From contig NC_034410.1 of assembly GCF_002078875.1 (NCBI RefSeq), positions 146,286,851-146,350,850 of the forward strand: 64,000 nucleotides of DNA, written 5' to 3'. Positions 1 to 13,422 of the stretch are shown here, piece by piece. The notes beneath the pieces are model-generated. The model made no database searches, was not told the DNA's origin, and saw only the letters and a list, made by a program, of their open reading frames with translations. The DNA is from Numida meleagris (Eukaryota > Chordata > Aves > Galliformes > Numididae). A program made the position numbers and the translations under genes. Position 1 is the first letter of the stretch, and each line of letters begins with the position of its first letter.

Positions 1-3000
1 AGCAGCTGATCTACACATTTGGAACTTAACGGTGTTTGATGAAGTATATCACGAGAGGCGTGGAGACAAGGGGTAAGAGCTAATTTTGCTGTTTACTAAA
101 TTGTGATGATGAGAGGTCAACGGGAGATAGAGTCAGAAGAAACACAAACAGGTGGTTCGTCATTCAAAGCATAGTTAGGCTGTCCTAGGATGGATGCTAA
201 AAGCTGAGATGCGTTCATGGAATAAATGGATAGATAGTTCCTGAAAAAGAAATCCCTCAAAGGATACTAATACACTGAAACCATTTCTGGCTTAGGGTTT
301 TTTAGAGATAGAAATGGCTGAACAGTGAGAGACTACAGGAAGAAAAAATCCTTGCGTTCTCACCCTCTGCTTATGCCCTTCCCATGCTTAGAGTCTGCTT
401 TTAGCCACTCAGAGAAAGGAGAGATACGTAGATGTGCCTTTATCTGACAAAGACTGAAGAATGTGATCAGAGAAGGTAAACACAAAGCTCAAGGACCCAT
501 CCATAGCAGGGTTAAGTAGGTCAGAGACTCTTCTATATGGTTGTTACGGCCTAAATGTTTCTTCCTGACCTTTCTCCATCCAGGTTACTCAACTGGTCTC
601 ACTACTGAACTGTTCTTACACCTCCATCCATACCAGCATACCACCAGTGCCTGAGCGGGAGACAGTGAGCCCATCATTCCCTTTGCCCCTATCTCCTTAT
701 GTGCCTCTTTCTTGGATGCTGGATCTGCAGTTCCCAGGTCTACTAGAAATTGTCAAATCTTGGAAGTCCTTCTTGAGTGTGTCAGTGAGATCAGGAGCTA
801 CATGGTCACCCAACAGGATAACCAGAGAGCCACACACTCTCCAAACATCTACCACTTGAAAGGCAGTCATTCAGCTGGAGAAACACCGACCTGACAGTCC
901 GAAGATCAGCCTTTTATTCCTGTGCCTGAGTTTGGAGTTCTCAATAATTGTGTATAATTTCTTTTCTTTTGCATTTCCTAAATCCCTCATCTCCTCCATG
1001 ACACTTCTTTCTTTTCTGAATTTTAAGCCATTCATGACAAAATTCTGACTGCTAGCAATGGTTCTGCAGAAGAGCAATATTTGTTATGTCCTCTGCCATG
1101 GGGATTGCTCAGGTGTTAATTTCTGAGATATGCCAGACATCACATGCAATAGGCACCTTGTCTCAGATGCATGAAGGTGAACAGCTCAGCCAAGCTGTTC
1201 CTGATCCTTTATATCCTCCCATGCTTCAGACACCTGCCACAAATGTGTTGTCCAATGCATCTATTACTTACGAAGAAGAGGAGACTAACTGAAAAATAAC
1301 AACATGAAAAAAAGGAGAATTCTCGCTTTCTTAGTTACAGCCATCCAGGATGAACTGTCTCACTGTCAGAGAGTCTTTAACATGGGTACCTGACCTGGAG
1401 GCCTGGAGTACCTCTGTCCTTGGAAGCACTGGCACCTGCCCTAGTGTTAATACACGGGCACCACACTTCTGCTGCTGCTGGGGCAGATGACAGGGTCTCC
1501 AAGCTATGAGCTCTGCTAAAAGAGGGTGAAGTATTGACTGAGCCACAGTGCTAGATCCAGATTGAGGTTTTAGTTTCAATCCCCCGAGAATTGAGATCTC
1601 TCAAACTTACCTCAAATAATTACTTCACAATTTCTTCTCTTTTTTTATCCTTTAGCTGTTGCTGAATTTCAAGCCATGACCCTCATTGTGCTGCTCTAAA
1701 TGTTTATGTTCTGTAAGGGTCCTCAGAAGCAGAAAGGAGCTGTAGATGGGATTATTCAATATGCCAGAGGGTTGTGCCATAGGTGATGCAAAAAGCAGTG
1801 GTTAAACCCAGGCTTGGAATGATTCCCTGCAGCAATCTGATGTCTAGTGCACCACACCAGTGGCCAGGATGCCTGGGTTTTCTTCACAGTATGGCATATG
1901 GTATCAAATTGGCCCCTAGACTGTATCTCCAGAAATGAACATGGAAAATGCCACACCTCACTTGTTCTTTGGTGAAGGAATATCCATTACCCAGAAGTTA
2001 GCTGCTTATCCTGTTGTTGTTTTTTCTCTCCCACTCCTTGTGCTGGAAAGAGTCTGTTTAGAATCCCATAAGGAAAAAACAACAGAAACTACCTGTCTTT
2101 GTCTTGATTAGCCCTAGAACAAAATTGGATTCAACTCATTTTTCCACTTCTGCAAAGAATAAAAAAAACCATACAGTAACAACAAACAATAACCTTTCTA
2201 TCCATAGCTGAAACTTTGCTTCTCTTTGCTGCTGTTTGCTATTCAGTTTCAAGGGTACGAGCTGTCTGGTCCCAAGCTATTGTTACAAGAACAGCATCAA
2301 CAGCAGACCTTCAGGAGAACATAGGAAAGCCAGTGATGGGACTCTTGGTGCCAGCAACAGTGTTAAAATTTACTTTCAGAAATCCTCACAAGGGAAGAAA
2401 TCACTCATCATCCTTTTGTCTCCTGTCTTCTCCTTTGTTAAGGATTATTCTCAAAAGCTGAACCACATTCGTTTTTTCCTTCTTCTTCTTACTTTGTCTT
2501 ACCCACTGAAATTGAATAGATCATTCCAGTGAATACATACCTGACAGGAATTTGAAATAATTTAGAATCTGAGCATGAAGGTCTTCTTCTTCATCATTTT
2601 AAAAAATGTGTCCCCAGATCATCTTCCTATAACAATGAGACCTTTTTCTAATCTTCCGATCCTTATGTTTGTTCCTCATTTCCAAAAATTCCTTGAAACA
2701 CAGTCAGCAGTTCCAAATGAACTTGACAGCACTAGAGATCGTAAACAGACATGCCTCTGAACATTTCATAAAAGAATAGGAAGACTTACATTTTATTCAC
2801 ACAAGAAGTAATGTCTGTTATGTAGTCTGTGTTACCCATCAGAAAATCCACAAGGAAAAATAATAAAGCATCTCAGCTTGGCCAGTTCTACAGCTCAAAA
2901 ATAGCTGGGTGGCTTTTTGACTTCTATATATTTTTTTTCAGCTTGGCCCTCATCCTGTCCTGCTTTTCCATACGCCTTTTAAAATTTCTATTTTAATTTC

Positions 3001-3668
3001 TGTCTTCTTTTGAATACATATATTTTTAATCAGCTCACTGTATCAGCGGCCATCGTGCTGGCAATGTGTTGACTGATCACTCCATAAATAGAGCATTTCT
3101 AATGCTGCTGGAGGCACTTCAGCATTTTGAATCACTTTCCACTCTACATTATCTCTTTAAAATAACAGAAGTGATGGCATGTTTTTCCTTCTGAGTCACC
3201 AAACATGGCAAGGTTGGGAGGTCCTTGGCAAGGGACCTGCAGAGTGATTTCTGATTCTTTCTCTCGTTTCCCTCATTCTCTGGAGGAAATGTCCTCCAGA
3301 TGACATCTGAGGGCTCAAAATATTTTGCATGGGCCTACATAGCCACTGGAAGTGAACAATGCTTGAACATGATTCCTGCTAATTTTCCACACTGAAACTG
3401 AATATAAAGGAAAACAATCAGTGAGAAATTGAGATTTAATTAGAGATTTAAGGAGAAACAATTTGGACATTGAAATGGAAGAGATCTGGAATGATATCAG
3501 GAGTTTAAGAATAAAAATACAAGTGCAGAAGAGATCTGTCAGAAGAGGTGGAACTAGATCATCTTTAAGGTCTCATCGGTTCAAATCATCCTATGATATA
3601 AGCTCCCATACGTCAGGGTTTCACGCAATTTTTAGTTTTAGTAAATGCAGACTTGAACAGTAGACAGA
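1..3668. other. Intergenic, no gene recognised
   Basis: AT-rich non-repetitive sequence. Only short chance reading frames occur, with no CR1 tail, splice-bounded coding segment or RNA gene that I can recognise. Confidence 0.6.
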
Positions 3669-3954
3669 TCATAGAATAGAATCATAGAGCCAGACAATGA
3701 CTTGGTTTGGAAGGGACCTCAAAGATTATGGAGTTACAAAATCATAGAATAGTTTGACTAGGAAGAGATCCTTAAAGGTCGTCTAGTTCAGCTACTCTGC
3801 CATGAATGATCTCTCTAGATCACCTATTCCAAACCCTCTGCCATGGGCAGGGTTGCCAACCACTAAATCAGGTACTCAATCAGATTGCCCAGGGCACCAT
3901 CCAGCCTGGTCTTGATCATCTTCAGGAATAGGACATCCACAGCTTGTCTGGGCA
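3669..3954 (-). mobile_element. Two adjoining CR1 3' ends
   Basis: A short unit (3669-3735) and a longer one (3739-3954) each begin with the reverse-complement octamer tail (ATCATAGAAT). The longer one carries the GGGTTGCCAACCACTA and CCAGCCTGGTCTTGA blocks typical of one CR1 subfamily. Both are 5'-truncated and non-coding. Confidence 0.8.
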
Positions 3955-4163
3955 TGATTCTATGACAGATCTGACACTTCAGGATATAGGCCATAGCCCT
4001 TGGCTTGCAGTTTTCCTTTAAGCACTCTGAACACAAGTCACCATGCCACAGTTCACACCCTTAAGAGTACTTCCAATAATCCCATGTGTTCTCTTAGATA
4101 AACACACTCATCAACACAGCCAGGTGGTTAGCACCAATCACCATCTTTACGTTGCAGTAGTAA

Positions 4164-4359
4164 ATCATAGAAACATAGAATCTTTTGAGTTGGAAGGGAA
4201 ACTTAAAGGTCATCTAGTTCAACTTCCCTGCAGTGAGCCTGTACACCTATAGCTAGATCAGATTGCCCAAAGCCCCATCCAGCCTGACCTTGAATGTCTC
4301 CAAGGACTGGGCTTCCACCATCTCTCTATACAACTTGTGCCAGTGCCTCACCACCATCA
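4164..4359 (-). mobile_element. CR1 3' end
   Basis: It starts with ATCATAGAAACATAGAAT, then GAGTTGGAAGGGAAACTTAAAGG and the CCATCCAGCCTGACCTTGAA block. It ends near the GTGCCTCACCACCATC segment. Confidence 0.8.
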
Positions 4360-6365
4360 GCTATATCCTAGAGTTGGTATTGATCATTTGGCAGTCGTGT
4401 GTGACTTCTGCCTTCCTTCTGTCTCCTTCACATATGAATAAATAACTTTGGAGATGTTATCTAGTGACTGGTAAATACTGCAGATGCTTTGGACTTTTCT
4501 TTCAATCTTTATTCTTCATTATTGTTGGACACAAAACATAATTTCACATAAATAAATCCTGAAGGACACTCACTTACAAGAGTTAAATAAAGAGTGAAAT
4601 ATTATTCACACTGGAGAAAAAAAGAGTCATTTCAGCAGACTGGATAACAATATGTAAGAATAGACTATCAGAAGATGCTGAGCACCTATCTTTAATATTG
4701 GTTTGCATTTCTAATAACATCCTCCAGTTTATCCAGAAACTGTTAGATCCAGAGCTGGGTAAGATCCTCTATATTGTGTTATGCTGAGGATAAGAAAAGG
4801 CAAGTCATAAGAGTCCGTTATGGAATGAAAAATTTATGACATATATCATGTTCTACATTTCCAAATCACAGAGTAATCTCTCCATAAGAACAGTTAAAAT
4901 TCTTTTGTGTTCCAGTGCATATTTTTTTTTCTGCCAGTTTGATCTCCAGAATGTTTCCCAGTGTTGGTATTTGTTTTTATTCTCACACACTTAGATATTT
5001 CCTGACCCAATTTAGAAATCATCAATGACAAATTATGCTCAGTAACCCTTAAAAATTCTAATAGTTGATTATTTTTAGTATTAAAGAGAAACTTACATCA
5101 GATTTCTTGTTTGAATTTATCTAGTTTCAGTTTCCATATAGATGTGTCTTACTTTTGTTGCTTGAGTTAGATAGCCTGTTCTCCATGGAAATTCTTTTTA
5201 AACTGTGATTAAACAACTTCTCAAACTTCTCACTAGTAAGTAGGCTCTGTTCTGTTCATTTTAAGCCAAGTTCAACCCTGTAATGACTCTCATAGCCCTT
5301 CTCTGAACTCTCTTCAATTTATCTTTTTTTTTTTTCACTGTAATCCAGGCTATAATCTCACAAGTGACAAATACAGAATTAACAGGACCTCATCCAAACT
5401 GAGCTTGTATGTTAGTGCCTCAAGGAATTGTATTAGTCTTTTTTGTCTCCTGCACTGAAGTAGTTCATATTTGTCTGATTATCTGTCATGAGTCTTTCTC
5501 AGATTTACTGCTCTATTTAAGTCCTATAAAGTATCAATCCACTCTATATGTTAATTTTTTATATGGAGTCAGCGTCTGATGGGTGAATGATTTGCCTTTT
5601 TTGTGCTTAGGTATATGTAGAATCAGATCTTACTGAAATATACACTATTTTCTGAACACAGTTTACAAAATCAGGCATGTGGCTCCATGTCAACATTGCC
5701 ATTCTTCCTACTTAGATTCCCCCAAGCTTCATGACATCTATAAAATTTGATAGCTGTATTTTACTCTTGGCCACAAACCAGGCTAAAATATTTTATAGTA
5801 AAGGGACAAAAACTGACCTTTGCAGAAATCTGTTATAAATAATTACTTGGGACTGGATTGATAGGACCTGTATTATCTTACAGCAGAACAGCTGCAGAGA
5901 GGATTTCCCATTTCTTGATCTGCAGAGAAAGACAACTCCAAGTCTATTTTCTGCTGAGAAGCTCCAAGGTAAAATAAGGAGAGAAGGACTTGTGTTTTTC
6001 CTACAAATCTAGAGAGATGTAAACTGGTTAAATAAGAAATTCAAACTCACAAAGATGTCATCCTCCAACAAGAAGACTTAATGTCACAGTAGTGTGGGTT
6101 GAAGATGGCAGCATGCTCACTGAGTGATAGGAATGAGCTGTTGCCAGCTGGGACATGCTTTCAAGGGAACTCTATTAGCCTTACCCCTTTAATTCATCAG
6201 ATACTGACAACTTTTTTCTGCTCCCTTTTCTCCATTGCTATTATTTCTGTTCCCCAAGAGATGGGACATGTCCGAGTAAGAGAAATTTGGTCATACTCTT
6301 GGGTCAGTAAAAGATTAAATCTCTATTCCTGTTTTTTTTTTCTGTGTCCAAAACCAAAATCCTGT
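4360..6365. other. Intergenic, no gene recognised
   Basis: AT-rich DNA with only the doubtful old CR1 trace at 5210-5840. Confidence 0.55.
5210..5840 (-). mobile_element. Possible very old CR1 internal fragment
   Basis: Segments such as CATAGCCCTTCTCTGAACTC and the block near 5760-5830 (ending CTGACCTTTGCAGAA) faintly recall minus-strand CR1 coding sequence. No tail is present, and the match is weak and decayed. Confidence 0.25.
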
Positions 6366-6536
6366 AGTGCCTTGTGTGCCATTGGAACTGGGTGCCCATG
6401 GAAGTGGTGGAGCCACTGTCCCTGGAGGGATAGTAGATGTGGCACTTAGGGGCATGATTTAGTGGGCATGGTGGGGATGGGTTGCTGGTTGGACTCAGTG
6501 ATCCTACTGGTCATTTCCAACCTTAATGATTCTAAG
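6366..6536 (+). mobile_element. CR1 3' end
   Basis: It contains CATGGAAGTGGTGGAGCCA, GGGCATGGTGGGGATGGGTT and the closing TTTCCAACCTTAATGATTCT. It is 5'-truncated. Confidence 0.85.
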
Positions 6537-8816
6537 ATCAAATGGGAATGAGAAATGTTTGTACTTTTTCTCAAGAGAGCCTCTATCTAGCCTTGTCTCC
6601 CAGGCAGAACCACCCCAAACAATTACCAGAGAGCTGATGTTATTTCATGTGTGTAGCTGCCATCAACAGGCTAAGACATGTGCTGATCTCCACCAGCTTT
6701 TCAAAATCACTCTTTCTTGGCAATAAAAAGCTATCTCAGACAGAAACTCCCCCTGGATCAATAATTAAAGTTATATGTGACAAATACGATCTTATGTGAC
6801 CCTGAGTCAAACAACTGATCTCCTCTTAAAAGCCAACTGAATCCTCCAAGGAAGGAGAAACACAACAAGGGCAGGGAGCAGCAGAAATTATATCAGCTCT
6901 CCCAGTCTACCATTAATTGTTGCATCCTTTGGATGACCTGGGACTATAACCCTGAAGTTTGTTAATATTTTTTATTTATTGTAGTACCTAGCAATTAATC
7001 AGAGTGCCTGTTTTTCTGAGTTCTATATAACAAGCATATAGAAATGAGCTTATATAATCTGCTAATAAAAAGACAGACCTTGCCATGAAGAAATGAACAT
7101 CTAAGACCTACTTTAATTATAGGTATAATTACTACAATTGGGCATTCTCTAAAGCAAAATGCATACTTCAGAGAGCATCCGGAAAAGCATTCAGATTAGT
7201 TTATTGGCCACTTGTTCTGATTTTCTCCCTGCTTTTCAGGCATTATCTGTATGGATTTAAGTACTTTTCTAGATGCATAACCACATCCACATGAAAAGTA
7301 GTGTGATTTCATGCCTGCATAATGACAATAACACTTTCAGTGTACCGGACCTCAAGTAACCCTGTTGCTATGGGTTTTTGAAAACCCATCACATTGGTAT
7401 GAAATGCATCCCTTTGCATTAGGAAACACACAGCAAAGTTCATTTGCAGTACGTAGAGCTCACACCTCAGAGTTCATTTAGATAGAGACAGGACATTAAT
7501 TTAAAATAGAAAAAACATTCTTAATTAAAACACTTTGTGGATGCTATTGATCTAGAGTAAACAAGTCATATGACAAATTAGTCTCTGAAATTGATTTAAT
7601 TCACCTGAAAAAAGGCTATCTTGTTCCATAATATGCATATCTACAGAAGGAATTGATAAAGAGGAACAAGTCTGGATTTACTTCCAGCAAGAGAAGTCAT
7701 TTCAGAGTGAGGAACACCTCACTTTTTGAAAAGCCTTTTCATGATGGACCCATGAGGATGGGGAATGCTTCAGATTCATAGCACTTCGACCAAAACTGCT
7801 TTCCAAACATTTTTTTCTTTTGGAATATTTTTTTTTCCCTCACCAAACTGGAAATAATTGCCTGTGATATCCGAATTAGTCTGTGCCATTTTTATCAAGA
7901 ACATTTGTAATTTAAATTGGATCTGCAAAAGGAGGGGGCTAAAAAAAAAGTAATGTTCATTTCATGCTCATTATGTATCTCGGTGAGACTGATGACATTT
8001 TAATATTAACATTGTTATGGGTCTCTTATAAAAAAAACAATGTCTACTTAATATTCCAGTCTTCACTGATTGGAAACCAGTTACTCTTTACAATGGAAAA
8101 TCAATTGGTATTCTAATTAAAAAGAATAACACAGAAACAAACAAAACAATAAAAAAAATGTATTCCATATATTAGATGAAAGCCTGTGTTCACTCCTTTG
8201 AAACCATCTCTTCTCCATTTTCAGTTTTCTTAATTGCCTAGTTTGGGCTTTGGCCTTGAGCTGGAAGAGCAAATGTGATCCATAAGGTCAACAAAGCAGA
8301 AAGTAGCGTCACTAAAGAATGTATATCAAAAACTGCAAGAAGTGGGAGTAGATGGAAATAAGAGGTGAGCCCCCTCTTGCAGATGATGCACTGACTATGT
8401 TGAATAGCTTTGTTTTCTTTTTTCTTTTTGTAAAAATAATTCCCTTTCTGAACTTCAGTTAAAAAAAAAAGTTTTTAAAACTTATTTTTATATTTCCCTT
8501 CCCCCTCTTTATTTTCTCTTTGGCTGCTATTATCTAGGAAAAAAAGCAATAAAAAACGGGGGGAAAGAAAATAAAATAGATTATAAAGAAAAAAGTATAT
8601 GTATATTTTATTTCAGTATTTTTAAAGGACATACAGTTCATATTGATAAAAAGACAACTCTTATTACATCATATGCTGAAAGAAAAGTTTCTACTCTTGA
8701 CTCCTAGCTTTTTCAGAGCATTAATCTGTATGTCTCTCAGAACGAAACCATTTTTTTTCAGTTAGCCTTATTATATCTTTCTAAAAAATGAAGAGTGTGA
8801 GTAAACAAGACAAAAG
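6537..8816. other. Intergenic, strongly AT-rich, CR1-free
   Basis: Many A and T runs (notably 8400-8650). No coding or repeat family is recognised. It might hold conserved non-coding elements, which cannot be judged from one sequence. Confidence 0.55.
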
Positions 8817-9113
8817 CTTGGATATTAGGAAATATTTATTCTTGAAAAGAGTGGTGAGGTATAGGAACAAGTTGCCCAGTGTGGTGCGGGAGTCATCATC
8901 CCTGAAGGTGTTCAACAACTGTAGAGATGTGGCACATGGGGACGTGGTTTAGTGGGCATGGAGGGGATGGGTTGATGGTTGGATTTGATGACCTTAGTGA
9001 CCTTTTTCAACCTTAATTATTCTATAGTTCTGTGAGAGGGAATGTTGTTGATGGGTCGATGTTTGGACCAGGTGACCTTAGTGGTCTTATCCAACCTCAA
9101 TCATTCTATGATT
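8817..9113 (+). mobile_element. CR1 3' end plus a second tail unit
   Basis: The main copy (8817-9034) runs from TTGGATATTAGGAAA to an octamer-like tail. A second terminal unit of about 78 bp (9036-9113) follows directly, beginning at the position equal to AGTGGGCATGG in the first and ending CATTCTATGATT. Confidence 0.85.
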
Positions 9114-9116
9114 AAA

Positions 9117-9330
9117 GATCTATTTGCTTCACACAGGACCACTTGAAAAATCAGACCATATGTCTGAAAGCATTGTTCAGACACTTCTTGAACTCTAGCA
9201 AACTCAGTGTCATGACCACTTCCCTTGGGATCCTGTTCCATGCCCACCACCCTCTGGTAAATAACCTTTTCCTGATATCCAAACTGAACCTCCCCATCAC
9301 AGATTAATGCCATTCCTGTTGATCTTAAGG
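9117..9330 (-). mobile_element. CR1 internal fragment
   Basis: Minus-strand CR1 blocks are visible: GTGTCATGACCACTTCCCT, CCTTTTCCTGATATCCAAAC and TTAATGCCATTCCTGTTGAT. The 3' tail is lost. The long open frame across it is CR1-derived and spurious. Confidence 0.6.
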
Positions 9331-9353
9331 GGGAATAAAATGAAAGGTGGACA

Positions 9354-9591
9354 TACATTGAAGAAGTTGCCCAGAGAAACCATGCAATCCAATCCCCATT
9401 CATGTCAATAATTAAAACCTGACTGGGCATTTGAGCAACCTGATCTGACTTTGAACCTGAAATTAATTTCAAGATCAGCTTTGTTTTGAGCAGGTGGTTC
9501 AAACAGACACTGGTGGTTTTGAGCAGGTGGTTTAAACAGACCTCCTGAGTTCTCTTCCAGCTTCAGGTCATCTGTTATTCCGTAATCATTC
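9354..9591 (+). mobile_element. Diverged CR1 3' end with an internal tandem repeat
   Basis: It contains GAAGAAGTTGCCCAGAGAA, GAGCAACCTGATCTGAC and CTCTTCCAGC, in CR1 plus-strand order. A 33-bp period repeat sits inside it. Confidence 0.5.
9484..9541. repeat. 33-bp period tandem duplication, two copies
   Basis: TTTTGAGCAGGTGG occurs at 9484 and again at 9517, with nearly identical following sequence (one C/T difference). It is a local duplication within an old CR1. Confidence 0.8.
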
Positions 9592-12540
9592 TCTTTTTGC
9601 CTGTTCCCCAGCCTGTAACAGATCAAAGTGTCCCGTGCCAGGACATCTCACTCTCCCTTCTGGATTCATTGTGACAGTGAGGCGTTCAATATTTAAAATA
9701 AAATAAAAAAGGAGGAGGAGTCTTTTTTCTGAGATTTTCATTATAGCTCTCCAAGTAATTTAAGATGATGTGGATAAGTATCGCCACAAAGAAAGGGAAA
9801 TGTTCCACTTTGCTGCTCTTAACCATTTCTATCTAGAGAACCAAGACTAATCCAAGTAGAGTAAAAGGTAGGAGAGGGAAGGAAGAACGAAAGAAAAAGA
9901 GAAGTGTCAGAGAACCATCAGGCTGGAAAAAGATTGTTAGTGAATTTGCCCATAGATCAGTCCTGGGATATAACTTACTTTTTTTTTTTTCTTTTCATTA
10001 ATCACGATGATGCAAAAATTGGGACAATTTTCAGTTCAGTGCACAAATTTAGAAGGCATTTTCCCTAGCAATAAGGATCAAGCTATTACAGAGAGAAAAA
10101 AAAAGTGACCTTGAGGATAGCAGTATTCAAAATGAGATGAGATGTAGCAACATCAACTGCAAGGATCAGTAGCAAGAATATGTGCTCTAGGGAGGGAGAT
10201 AATCAACCAGAAATGGAGAATAGACTTCTAAAGATATTGATCATCATTTATCTATTGATGTGCAACACAGGTGATCACACCAAAGCTAATCACCCCAAAA
10301 TCTTTTTTTAATGAACAAAAATTGACTTCGTGTAATGATAGAGTCAACAACATCAATCATCTATCCAAATGCTGATATATTCTTTAAGGTGAGAAGAATA
10401 AATAGCACCATACACAGCACTGACATCATTGACTCACTTTATTGAGCTAAGGGAACTACAAGTAATTTGTGCCAGGACGGTTGCTTCCACCAGCTTCTTG
10501 TGACAAATGCAGCCCTGGGAAGCAGTCAGAGAAATCTGGGAAGAAGATATAGAATTAATGATATTTATTCAAGTCTCAAGTACACTCTAATGTGGACTGT
10601 CATGTGCATTTCCCATCACCCGTGGTCACAAAGAACAAATTCCACTCTGACCTTGTTCAGTAAAGGCTTTGAGGATTTTCAGGGGAAGAAGAAACTCTCC
10701 AATCAAATGAGATGACCCGGCAAGTTGAGTTCATGCAGCTGAACAAGGCAATGGCTGGGCATGAATTAACGGCTCTCTATAAATACACTGCAGAATGGAA
10801 TGCCAAGGAATGAGACCTACTGGAGCTAAAGGACACTAGTGGAAAAAGAACATTAGTGGCAAAAGAACAAATAGATCTAAATTAGCTATGCATAAATGCA
10901 GGAGGGAAATTAGAAGGAGATTGCAACTGATTAGAATGGCTTTCCATTTGGAGAAACAGAGGCAAACACTATTTATATCAAAGAGGAAGCTCATTTACTT
11001 AAAAAGGGATTTGGAGGCATAGCCAACCTTGCCAGCAGGGCAGCAGACGTAGTGCACCAGAAGGTTCAGAACCAGGTTCTCCTACCTCCTCCTCAGATAT
11101 CCTTTGTGCATGAAAGACACTTCCAATGGCAGATAAACCTTCTCCAGAGATCAGGTTAACAGTTCTTCCATACTTTACTGCACAATACAGCAGAATTAAT
11201 ATACACATGAAATGTAATAGCCCCAAATCGAGTTTCATAGCTGCCCCTGATCTAAAACATCCAATGTGTTGCGGGAAGTGTAACATGATCTTGCAATACT
11301 TGCAGTTGTTAAGAGATCTAAAATTGTGATCAGCTGGGAAAAATTTGCATTCTATCACCAAATACTGCAATACTGCAGTGTCACATCTAGCATGGGTTTG
11401 GAAAAGTTCCTCAAGGAAATCCCACAATTTTCTAGTAGCAGCCTACCTTTTACAAAAGAAAAGATCTCTGTTTTTATTACAGTTACTGTCCACAAGTTTA
11501 TCAGATCACAACTTGAGGAGGCATTATGGTCATACCCCTCTTCCCAACATTACCTAAGTAATCAATTCTGCATCTCACCTCTGGTTGCTAGTGTTTTCTT
11601 AAATGCTCCCAGCCCTATTTAGTGAAAGAAAAAAAAAAACAAATATAGGCAGATTTAACCAGCTTGCTCATTTAACTTTATTATTATGCCTTTAAGTTCC
11701 TTGCACAGTTGGAGTTTGGCTGCGACTCAGCCAAGGTGCCAGAAGAATTGAAAGCCATGGTGTCTTCGGAGCTGATAGAAGGAGAAATCCCCTATGACAC
11801 AAAAACAGTGTCTCTTGTTAATTGTTTCTGGCTCATTCTGACCAGCAATTAATTTAACAGCCCAGCTAAGTTAGCTCTGATGATGCGATATCAGTATCAA
11901 TCACATTAATGACCCATCTGCTAGGAAGGCAAGATAAACTATTACCAAGACCAAACTCATTGCATAAGTAGTCTGTGTGGCTCTCAACAAACACCTCTAC
12001 TATTGTTTCTAAGTTAGAAAGCAGGTGATTCATGTCTGTGTCATGTTTTTAACCAAGCAGAAGTTTACGCCCATCTTGTCTAAACGTAGGCTCTTGCCAC
12101 CAGAGTTTACTCTCATTCTACTAGAATCACTAATGAGAAATTGAGACCTACAGATGGTAAGTCAGGACACCAATGAGCTGAATTGTCCCTGGAAGGCACT
12201 CATCAATCATTGAAGGCAGCTGAATAGGTCCATATTGTAGGTACTTCACTTCAGTGCTTAAAATCAGATGGATTGAATGTGGGTTTCTGTGCACTGGGAT
12301 CTTGAGAAAAACTAAATTCAGCAATACCGCACTATTATAAAAGTCTGTTTTACATATTTTTTCTGGCCCCTATCACTGGAGTGACACAGTATCTTCTATT
12401 TATTATTTATCCTCATGTCCCCACTCAGGGTAAAGCAAGTGTTATCATTAGGCTCAGCTGAAACATCAGAATTCTGTTTAGTGGAAAAACTCAACATTTT
12501 AAAGACAGGTTTTGATGCAAAATAAAGCAAAAATAAATAT
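9592..12540. other. Intergenic, no gene recognised
   Basis: There are overlapping open frames around 10999-11622 on both strands, but they lack family motifs, splice context or repeat identity. Confidence 0.55.
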
Positions 12541-12613
12541 TCATAGAATCATTAAGGTTGGAAAAGATATCTAGGATCATCTAGTCCAACCATCAATCCA
12601 TCACCGTCATACC
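12541..12613 (-). mobile_element. Short CR1 3' terminal unit
   Basis: Only the last 73 bp are present, from TCATAGAATCATTAAGG to about CATCACCGTCATACCA. Its 5' limit falls where the tandem units elsewhere in the window break. Confidence 0.85.
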
Positions 12614-13228
12614 ATATATTAAAATATAATTCTGCAAAACTGGATTTCTGAAGAACTTCTTTTGGAAAACTTTATTGGAATTCTGAGATTTCCATTTTAA
12701 GTTCTGCTTATTGCCAGTACATGATGTTCATCTTTATTTTGTGGTAGCAGTAATTAGTGTGTTCTCTAGATTTTTAATGAGTTTATTCATACTCATGTCT
12801 CAGAAACTATAAAAGTCTTGCAAACTTTTTCTTTTACAGACAGGGAAAATGAGGCATGGATAGCTAATTTGGTAACTATAAATTAGTTATAATTTTTCAG
12901 GAAATTCTCCCCTCCTCTTTTAAATCATTGACACCTCTTCTTAATTTTTCTGTTTTTCCTCCTAGACAACTTTTTCCCATGGTTTCTAAAGAGATGCAAG
13001 TCTTTTCCTCTATTAACGGTTGTGACAAAAAAATCGCTCTGGAAATCACTGCAGCAGGTTTTCTCAGTATCAGAAACAGAAATAAAATGACCTCTGGACA
13101 TTAAACGAGTTCACTACAACAGCTAAAAGGGGTTCCAGGTTTGTGGTGTGAATATAGGTACACAAAGAAACTACATCTCAAGACAGTATGTCCGTAAGAT
13201 GGGCTCCTTCCACCTTCCCCTAAAGCAA
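12614..13228. other. Intergenic, nothing recognised
   Basis: AT-rich sequence leading up to the nested CR1 locus. Confidence 0.55.
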
Positions 13229-13422
13229 GAACGAGAGGTAAGAGGTAACTTAAGAAGTCCTTAAGTTGCACCAGGAGAGGTCCAGGTTGGATATTTGGGA
13301 AAATTTCTTCTCTGAGAAAAGTCAAGCATTTGAACAGGCTGTCCAGGGAGGTGGTGGAGTCACCATCCCTAGAAGTGTTTACGAATTGTGTAGATGTGGC
13401 ACCAAGAGCCGTGGTTTAGTGG

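Noticed and set aside
9101..9626. Overlapping minus-strand frames of 133 and 73 codons
   Set aside because: They cross CR1 pieces lying in both orientations, so they are not genes.
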